Shown here one piece after another: positions 34,548-41,586 of a stretch of 41,586 nucleotides of DNA (position 1 is its first letter; each line of letters begins with the position of its first letter). The position numbers and the translations under genes are program-made. Origin of the DNA: Temnopleurus reevesii (taxonomy: Eukaryota; Echinodermata; Echinoidea; Temnopleuroida; Temnopleuridae); contig BQKZ01000348.1 in the NCBI GenBank assembly GCA_036244855.1, positions 97,122-138,707 on the forward strand. The letters run 5' to 3'. Below the pieces are notes generated by a model that was not told the origin of the DNA, made no database searches, and saw nothing but the letters and a program-made list of their open reading frames with translations.

Positions 34548-35629
34548 ATTTATTTGGGGTGAGCTCGCTATTCATAAGGACTGCTATTCATAAGGATCAA
34601 TGACTCATAAGGACCGCTAGTCATAACATGTAAATTCCTGTACCCAAAGGGTCACTATTCATAAAGTGAAAAGAGGGTCAATATTCATAAACGCATAAGG
34701 ACAATTATTCATAAGGATCGCTATTCATAATAGGAAAAGAGGGTCGCTATTCATAACAACACATAAAGGTCACTATACATAAGGACCGCTATTTATAATA
34801 ACTCATAAGGGGCGCTATACATAATTCAGAAAGAGGTTCACTATCCATAATAACAAATAGGGGTCGTTATTCATAAAGGTCGCTTTTCATAATGGGAGAA
34901 GAATGCCACTATTCATAATGGGAGAATAGGGTCGCTATTCATAAAGAACATTGTTCATAAGGGTCGATATTCATAATCGCAAAAGAGGTTCGCTATTCAT
35001 AATCGGGAAATAGGGTTGCTATTCATAATCATGAAATAGGGTTGCTATTCATAATCAGGAAATAGGGTCGCTATTCATAATGAGGAAATAGGTGAATAGC
35101 GACCCTCTTCTTCTATTATGTATAGCGACCCCATTCTCTGATTATGAATAGCGACCCTCTTCTTCTATTATGAATAGCGACCCCATTCTCTGATTATGAA
35201 AAGCGACCCTCTTCTTCTATTATGAATAGCGACCCCATTTTCTGATTATGAATAGCGACCCTTTTCTTCTATTATGAATAACGACCCCATTTTCTGATTA
35301 TGAATAGCGACCCTCTTCTCTGATTATGATTAGTGACCCTTATGAATATTGATTCTTATGAATAACGACCCCTATGTCTTTTTATGAATAACGACCCTCT
35401 TCTTCAATTAGGGATAGCAACTCTTATGAATAACGACCTTTATGAATAGCGAACCTCTTTTGTTTTATGAATAGGGACCCTTATGAATAACGACCCTAGT
35501 TTAGTATCATAAATAGCGACTTTTTTCCGTATTATGAATAGTGACCCTTATGAGGTATTATGAATAGCGACCCTTATGAGCTATTATGAATAGCGGTCCT
35601 TATGAATAGCGAGCGGACCCCATTTATTT
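34548..35629. mobile_element. TU-like foldback transposon with 8-bp target duplication
   Basis: ATTTATTT at 34548-34555 is repeated at 35622-35629. Between them lies a 1066-bp palindromic element beginning GGGGT and ending ACCCC. The left arm (to about 35090) holds some twenty copies of a 15-base unit, ggtcgctattcataa, or close variants, spaced by 5-13 bases of A/G-rich linker. The right arm holds about the same number in inverse orientation. There is almost no central spacer. The outermost units are the most alike between arms (ctcgctattcataaggac). It has no transposase, so it is non-autonomous. Known parallel: sea urchin TU elements, which have long inverted repeats of about 15-bp tandem units and 8-bp duplications. 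Assignment to that family is inference. Confidence 0.85.
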
Positions 35630-37970
35630 AGGTTAGACGAGATCCCAAAATAAGTTCTGCTTGTTTGTCTTAGGTTAGGTTTAGTTTAATGCATCACATG
35701 TACCAAACGATGCTACGTAGTACTTGCGATGGTGCGTATATCATAGGAAATAGAGCATTTACCTTCACCTCTCTCTAGAAAAGGATAATAACAAGCAGAA
35801 AATAAAGAGAAAAATGGAAGCGATATCATGAACATGATCCTAGTATCTTTGGTGCCTGGAGGTTATACATCCAACCATTGGTACTTGACATCCCCGTTAC
35901 TTTCTATGGATGTTAATAATCTACAAAGTAGAACATCCTTTCTAATTTCCTCCTCGTTCTCTCATCTCCTAATAGGGCGATTCGTAGCGCTCGACTGGCA
36001 GTGGTGATACATCTGTAAAAGAACCAAGATTACACAAAAGCATACACATGGGACTGTATTGGACATGAAGATCGATTACACTATTTACTTTCCTATTTGT
36101 ACATGATCTCAATGTCGATAGTGTATTAAAGGACTGATGGTCGTTAATTCTCTTTCCGATAAAGTTGTCTAAGTCACTTTGAGCATGGAGGATAGGGAAA
36201 TTGGGAAACATTTTCAACTTACTTTCTACTTTACACAATTCTGCATCAAGTCACAAGAGAGGCAATTGTTTGTATGAAATGAATACAACATAATGATGCT
36301 CTATCAAAACTGCATTCTAAATGTTGGTTCATTTCAAAGTGAAAAGTAGGGTTTACCTTTTTCACTCTCATGTAGAGCACACACTTTAAAGTTTATGATT
36401 GTCAAGAAAATGATCACTTTTGATTAATTCATTTCAGATTATGCGGCAAAAAATTAGTCCTATTGACAAAATATATTTACATGCAATGCAATTGCTATTC
36501 TATAGAAAATGTGTTGCATGAAAAGTGAATTCTCTAAAGGAGCAACCATCTGTTTAACGAAGAACAGAAAAGAGACATTTCATTATTTTGTGAGGACTTT
36601 TTAAGGGGTACTGTACAAAACATGCAAAATTTGGTCGTTGTTAGTTTTTGTCCTCTTTCGTTGTTTCCATGTCCATAGTGTATTAAGAATGATGAGTTCA
36701 AAGACAAAGTGGCGTCGTTATGTACTTATACACAGACACGAAAAGTGTTACAATATTTTGTCTGGCGTCCTTCTTTGACGTAACGGCTTGTAATGAAATA
36801 TAAATCGTTAAATTTAGCTTTCAAATTTTATCAGAGAATACACGTATGGTGTTATATTGACGATCCATTTGTAGCACTTAGAATTGATGATTATTATTTG
36901 ATGATACATCATGGAAACTAATCATATAATCAATTTAATACTTCCAAACCTTTCCCCCCTTACTTCGCAAATAATCCTTTTATACACGTACGTCTAAACA
37001 CATTCTATAATTCAATTCATCATCGGTTTCGTACCATTAATGGGGAATATCAGAAATGGTGGTATAACAACGCTTGAATTGACCTCAAATTAAAATTACA
37101 ATTAATGGATTGGATGTATATACGCTTTACAGATAACTAATTAATGCATAATTATGTAAGAGATGCATAAGACGATCCCAACACGAGCTATTATATGCTT
37201 CTAATGTACTTGTCTCTTTTCCTTTTTTTACTTGTCATGTTATTTTGTATTGATTATGTATATATGAAAAAGGAAATGAATTAAATTCAATTAAAAATTC
37301 AATATATTGCATTCTCTAAAAGTGTAGAGATTGCATACAAAATAATGTATTATTTTGGAAGGAAGGGTTATCTTCACGTGTCACTCGAGTCATGTACAAT
37401 AGGAAAAATCTTGTGAAAAATCAGTTAATGGAGAATGGCATTGGAGTCTATTATCGTTTAATGAACTGAGCTTGAATGTAAAATTGTTTATATGTCCAGA
37501 AAGTTTAAATAATTTTGTGTTAATGTGGCCACTTATTCGTGTAAATTCAAATATAAGGTCAGATACAACAAGAGTATCCTGCTAAAGCAGCAACATACAC
37601 AAAAATGATTATACATCTAACAACCCCCCAAAAAAAAACAACAACAACAAACAAACAACAGATAAATCGGTAATTTTTTTATGAAGACATCTCGTTTGTG
37701 GTGTGCATATGGTCATTGCCTTGGCATAGAAATTAAAAGAGAGCAGTCTTCAAACTGATGCTGTGGGTCCGAAGCCGTAATAAGATGCGAATAAAAGAAA
37801 ATGGTTACCAAAAAAGAAGAGAAAATTTAGTCAAATTTTACTCAAGTCTAATAAACTCTCTCTCTTTTTAAATTCACGTTTCTTTTCTCTCTCTCAGAGA
37901 GCCAAATGACATTGGGCAAGAAATCATAACATGGCACGATCTCCCATCATGCGCATGCCTGGGAAGTATG
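35630..37970. other. non-coding stretch upstream of the GPCR
   Basis: Low-complexity aaacaacaac sequence lies near 37622-37662. On the minus strand, 36238-35969 is an 89-codon open frame. It includes a possible acceptor (ggttcttttacag) before codons ending PVERYESPY and a stop, but no partner exon was found. The rest is AT-rich and unremarkable. Confidence 0.35.
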
Positions 37971-37973
37971 CCA

Positions 37974-38024
37974 TCACGTGACCATGACGTATGATCCCGC
38001 AACCCATTTCGAGGTATTATAAAG
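37974..38024 (+). promoter_or_regulatory. core promoter of the GPCR gene: E-box, CRE-like site, TATA box
   Basis: CACGTG at 37975-37980, TGACGTAT at 37985-37992 and TATAAA at 38018-38023 are arranged upstream of the coding start at 38205. Transcription would start near 38048-38055, giving a 5' UTR of about 150 bases. Motifs are seen directly; function is inference. Confidence 0.55.
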
Positions 38025-38204
38025 ACGAGCTAACTTGGAAGAACCGCCACTCACTGACAGAAGTGAAGTATCTTGGAGCGACACTTTTCATTTTACGTTC
38101 GAAATCAATACGAGCCTCAATCACTTTTCTGAGCAAGACTTTTGATTTGAATCGGAGACAAGGAAATGTTTTACATCACAGTGATTTAAATACAAACAAG
38201 CAGT

Positions 38205-38792
38205 ATGACGAGAATAACGTTTGTATCTACCGAAAAGATAGACGTGGTTGATTTGGATAGGCTAAACACAACCATCTTCGAAAGTCTTTCAAATGTTTCA
38301 TCCTTTGAGGGTTTTAACTCGTCCGATTATGACTTTCTATCTAATGATTCCAACTCCTCGGTGTCGAAAACCCCGACGTTTGAGCTAGCCTATCTGATTC
38401 GTATCATCACGCTTTCGACGATCCTCGTGCTATCAGTGCCTCTGAATTTCATCGTTCTCCTGACCGTATGGCGACAGCGTGGTCAAAAGTCCCGTGTTAA
38501 CCTCCTCGTCCTGCACCTCACCATCGCCGACCTCCTCATCACATTCATCAACATCTCAACCGATGTCATCTGGTTCTGTACGGTGGCGTGGTTGGCGGGG
38601 AACACGATGTGTAAACTGATCATGTTCATGGAGACGTTCGCGATGTACGCATCTTCGTTCGTACTGATCGTGATCAGTATTGACCGGTACGCAGCCATCG
38701 TGCATCCCTTAAGCGTCCGGGCAGCTGATAGGAGGTGTAAGATCATGCTCAGGGTGGCTTGGGGATCGGCAGCAGTGTGCAGCATACCACAG
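38205..38792 (+). CDS. GnRH/corazonin-type neuropeptide GPCR, first coding exon (partial gene)
   Basis: 196 codons run from ATG (in-frame TAA 18 bases upstream) to the phase-0 donor CCACAG|gtaacc. The extracellular N-terminus (1-60) has sequons at N21, N30, N38, N47 and N50 and no signal peptide. TM1 is about 62-88, TM2 about 100-124 with LHLTIADLL (D109 at position 2.50), ECL1 has the W129-L-A-G turn, TM3 about 136-159 with C136 as the conserved disulfide cysteine, then D160-R-Y and IVHPL. TM4 starts about 180 and the exon ends S-I-P-Q. VAWLAGNTMCK and ASSFVLIVISIDRY are characteristic of GnRH, corazonin and AKH receptors, which couple mainly to Gq. TM1 has L-N rather than the usual G-N. TM4-TM7 are missing because the gene runs past the window. 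GnRH-type and corazonin-type cannot be told apart here; oxytocin/vasopressin-type is less likely. Confidence 0.92.
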
Positions 38793-39525
38793 GTAACCGT
38801 TCAACAGCACCCCACCCCCAAAACAAAAGAAAAAAAAGTCCGCTTGGTCATAGTATAAAAAGGATTACGGTAATAAGGCAGTTATACCAAAAGATTGATC
38901 CCACCCTTATCTCATACCGCATTATAACTGTCGTATTCCGTTTGACATTTGATGTTTGAAGCTAATTTATTTTTCTCAATCAAACTGTAAACATTTCAAT
39001 GATTAAACAAAACATTAATTCATAGATTATAGTTCGAATTGATAATTCGGTTTAGCAGAAGGATGGAATCAACCTGTCGGTGTGACTGCTCCATTATCAA
39101 TTCACTATGACGCTAATAAATCGTATTTTTTTCACTTCATTTTCTTTGCTGGCTAGCTAAACGTTGCTAATTAAGTGGATGTTACTAGAAATTGTATATG
39201 TTTGCAAATCTATACTGTAAATCATAATTTAAAACGCACAGTTTAATTCGCAAACGTTATGTAGTTTTGAGAAGACGCGCATGAATTAATTGTTTTGATT
39301 GGATCATACCGCTCAACAACTTGCGAGCTTTCTAGCAACACCCCAAGTCGTTTTCTTTGTAGTGATTGACTGTTAAAATAATGTAAAATTATTGTAGATC
39401 TGATGTCAGCAGAGTTCTATTGCCAAAAATCATCGCCAAGAAAACAAGCCGGTAATCTCTGTATACTTTAGAGAAATTGTCATAAAATGCTCGCAGGCAA
39501 CCATGACTGTTTATGTCATTTCAGT

Positions 39526-39793
39526 ACACTGCCAAAAAGTGCTAGGCAACAAGTAAACTTAACAAACTGTTGGGCAATGTTTACCTCATCTGCTAGGCAA
39601 ATAATTCTGCTATACAATTAATATATTTCCAACTTACCCAACAATTGGCCAGAACCTTGCCCAGCAGTAACTTAACTTGATACATAGCCTAAAATAAAGC
39701 AGGATTTGCCAAATAGATGAGGAAAAATTTCCAAATAGTTGATTGGGTTGAATTTTGACCACATTTTTGAACGATCTTACTTTTTTCCAGTGT
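39526..39793. mobile_element. MITE-like repeat with ACACTG(C/G)AAAAA ends
   Basis: The left end acactgccaaaaagt is inverted at the right end (acttttttccagtgt), imperfectly. The interior repeats gctaggcaa, ttgggcaa and cccaacaattgg on both strands. No target duplication is visible. Confidence 0.45.
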
Positions 39794-40698
39794 GCGCGCT
39801 CAGATAAACATTTGCCTAGATGAAATGTTCATGAGTATTGAAGTCAGTCAATTTATGATTAGATAAGCAAGGATAGTAATGATGATCCTATTTTATATCA
39901 AAACAAAAGAAAGGAAAACCAAAGCAAATGTGATATTTCAGTATCATTTTAAGCCATATTTAGAATTGTAATGAATTTTCGTTTTCAATTTGCAGCGTTT
40001 CACAAAATAACGATTCAGAAAAATTGGAATCGGTCAAATATGTACAGCCTGGGGGCAACCAATTATTGAGGGCAGGATTGATTGCCACATCCGGTATAAA
40101 AAGGAAGACTGAAAACGCCTAAATAATACGTTCACATCTTGTTTAGATCAATGCTTCGTACAATGGAACACTCGCTCATACAAAACAACTTATGTCAAAG
40201 AAGGTCAAACAAATACATTTTCCATCCTAATCTTACCCCAATAAATAAAACCTAAAGGCCAAGATAAGCATCACGAAAAAAGAACCGAAATTCTTCAAAA
40301 TTAAAGTTTTTTTTAGGATAGAATTGCACCAGAGGGACTCATTTACATTGCAAAAAAAAACTTGAGTGTGTAATACTTGTTGCTGTTTCACGTAAGTACC
40401 GTTGTGGTGTGTTTCGTGTTTCTTTTTATTTCAATCTTGCCGAACGAAATTATAAATATGAATACATCTTAAAGATATCTAAATCAATATACTGTAAACG
40501 ACTAGGTGTTAGATACAACATCTTTGGGGATATAGTTACTGAAACAGATTGAATTGATTTATATTTTGTTGTTGCCATTTTGACGCATAAAAGTATTAAG
40601 ACATCACAAGATGGATTATTTTAACACCTCACTGATGTTATTGAGAAGCGGAAACAAATGCAAGAGATGAGAGAAACAGACAATTAAACGTATAAGAA

Positions 40699-40714
40699 GA
40701 TAGATAGATAGAGA

Positions 40715-40764
<50 letters not shown>

Positions 40765-40920
40765 AATCGACAGCGATCAGGCGATGGGAGTGTTGAAACT
40801 TTGTTTTAGTTGCAATAGATGAGACAAACAGACAAAGACAAGGATGAGAGATAGATATGGGAAAGAGAGCTAGAGGGAGGGAGGGAGGGAGAAAACTAGA
40901 GAGATAGAGAGAGAAGGGGA
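40699..40920. repeat. GA/GATA microsatellites
   Basis: agatagatagat leads into gagagaga at 40699-40765, with a second gagggagggaggg tract at about 40866-40915. Confidence 0.9.
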
Positions 40921-41544
40921 TATGGTGTTTTATGCCATTTTAAATGCAGCAAAGAAAGGGAGATGGAAAAGGAGAGGGAAACAACATGGGTGGTAAGAGA
41001 CCTTAACGAAAGAGACTTAGGAGAGAGAAAAAGGATCAAAGACCTTTTTACTCGGCACTTTTCTCGAGGGATTACAGCCTTGTTATTTCACAATTAATTT
41101 ACCTATTCTCCTTCAAAGCGTTCACGATTTTTGACAATGGTACTTATTTTCGAACATGGCAATTACAACTATATTATGGCGGAACTTAGATCCCTAATTT
41201 ATTAAAAATCATCAGTCATTTATGTTCGAAACATTTTCATTATGTTTGAAAAAGCATTTGTATAAGAAATGAAATTACTTCATTTGTAAAAATGGAATTA
41301 TAAGAATCGTGACTTAATGTTATACTAATGTAGACACAGAATTGAGATATTATAAAAAAAAGAATAAAGGAAAATCAATAGCTTACTCTGGTAAATCATC
41401 CAATATTGGATTAATAGACTTGGGTTATCAATGATGTGTTGTTAAATAGTATGAGAACAGACTTGCAATATTATAATTTAGCATTCGAAATGTCAAACAT
41501 TAAGCTGTGTATCCAAGCATAAAAGAAAATTGCTTAAATTCAGT

Positions 41545-41586
41545 TGTCTCTCTGAGAACCCTGCGCGTACGGGGGAGGGGGGGGGG
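41545..41586. repeat. poly(G) at the window edge
   Basis: ctgcgcgtacgggggagggg runs into G to the end. The start resembles the gcgcg-accgtgg sequences before poly(C) or poly(G) at 23836 and 28496, so it may be another copy of that repeat. Confidence 0.5.

Larger units (their letters stand above)
38793..41586 (+). other. intron 1 of the GPCR gene (incomplete)
   Basis: Starts gtaacc. No segment encoding TM4-TM5 with an acceptor was found up to the right edge, so the intron is at least 2.8 kb. It holds a MITE-like repeat, GA-rich microsatellites and a terminal poly(G). Confidence 0.75.

Noticed and set aside
34556..35621. CRISPR-like appearance of regularly spaced short repeats
   Set aside because: Repeats are degenerate, spacers are only 5-13 bases and repetitive, the orientation inverts at the centre, and the genome is eukaryotic; an 8-bp target duplication marks it as a transposon.
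35969..36238. 89-codon minus-strand frame with a possible acceptor before PVERYESPY
   Set aside because: No partner exon, donor or recognisable domain was found; kept only as a remark in the flanking region.
37991..38251. 86-codon plus-strand frame overlapping the GPCR start
   Set aside because: Its start lies upstream of the TATA box, so it would not be on the expected transcript; its product has no recognisable feature.
38483..38785. 100-codon minus-strand frame
   Set aside because: Antisense shadow of the GPCR exon.
38793..41586. Search for GPCR exon 2 (TM4-TM5)
   Set aside because: No acceptor followed by a hydrophobic reading frame was found; the remaining exons presumably lie outside the window.

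Overview
This is a eukaryotic genomic window, most likely from an echinoderm and probably a sea urchin. It is AT-rich and intron-bearing, with short exons separated by 0.5-1.3 kb introns and with many small transposable elements and microsatellites. The sea-urchin guess rests mainly on a 1.07-kb foldback element at 34556-35621. Its arms are built of about 15-bp repeats and it has an 8-bp target duplication, the architecture described for the TU elements of Strongylocentrotus.

Two protein-coding genes can be supported. (1) On the minus strand, 10554 to 4822, seven coding exons join in frame into a 412-residue protein. It has a signal peptide, eleven N-glycosylation sequons, one C-terminal membrane segment and a terminal Y-T-S-I-N tail. 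I identify it as glycosylated lysosomal membrane protein (GLMP, NCU-G1). The signal-peptide exon (10468-10554) is only 87 bases long and was found by reading the splice sites. (2) On the plus strand, 38205-38792 is the first coding exon of a rhodopsin-type GPCR of the GnRH/corazonin/AKH receptor class. It ends at a clean donor in TM4. TM5-TM7 are not in the window and must lie beyond its right edge. A TATA box, an E-box and a CRE-like site lie upstream.

Layout: 1-4821, gene-poor, possible GLMP 3' UTR and two pogo-like MITEs; 4822-10554, GLMP, with a repeat in intron 5 and foldbacks in intron 1; 10555-12512, promoter side of GLMP and low-complexity sequence; 12513-15117, a 1.2-kb segment present twice in tandem, with a MITE in only one copy and an ambiguous base at the junction; 15182-15595, a sequencing adapter followed by a 393-base gap; 15735-16140, two tRNA-derived SINE-like units; 16140-33780, non-coding sequence with MITEs, SINE-like modules, CT/GT/GA microsatellites and poly-G/C tracts; 33780-35630, a local duplication, a SINE-like repeat and the foldback element; 35630-37970, nothing recognised; 37970-41586, GPCR promoter, first exon and intron.

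The two genes are not functionally linked as far as the sequence shows: one encodes a lysosomal membrane protein, the other a neuropeptide receptor. I found no CRISPR array, operon, complete tRNA, rRNA or intact transposase. The most notable structural feature is the foldback element. The most useful practical observations are the adapter remnant and the probably false tandem duplication.
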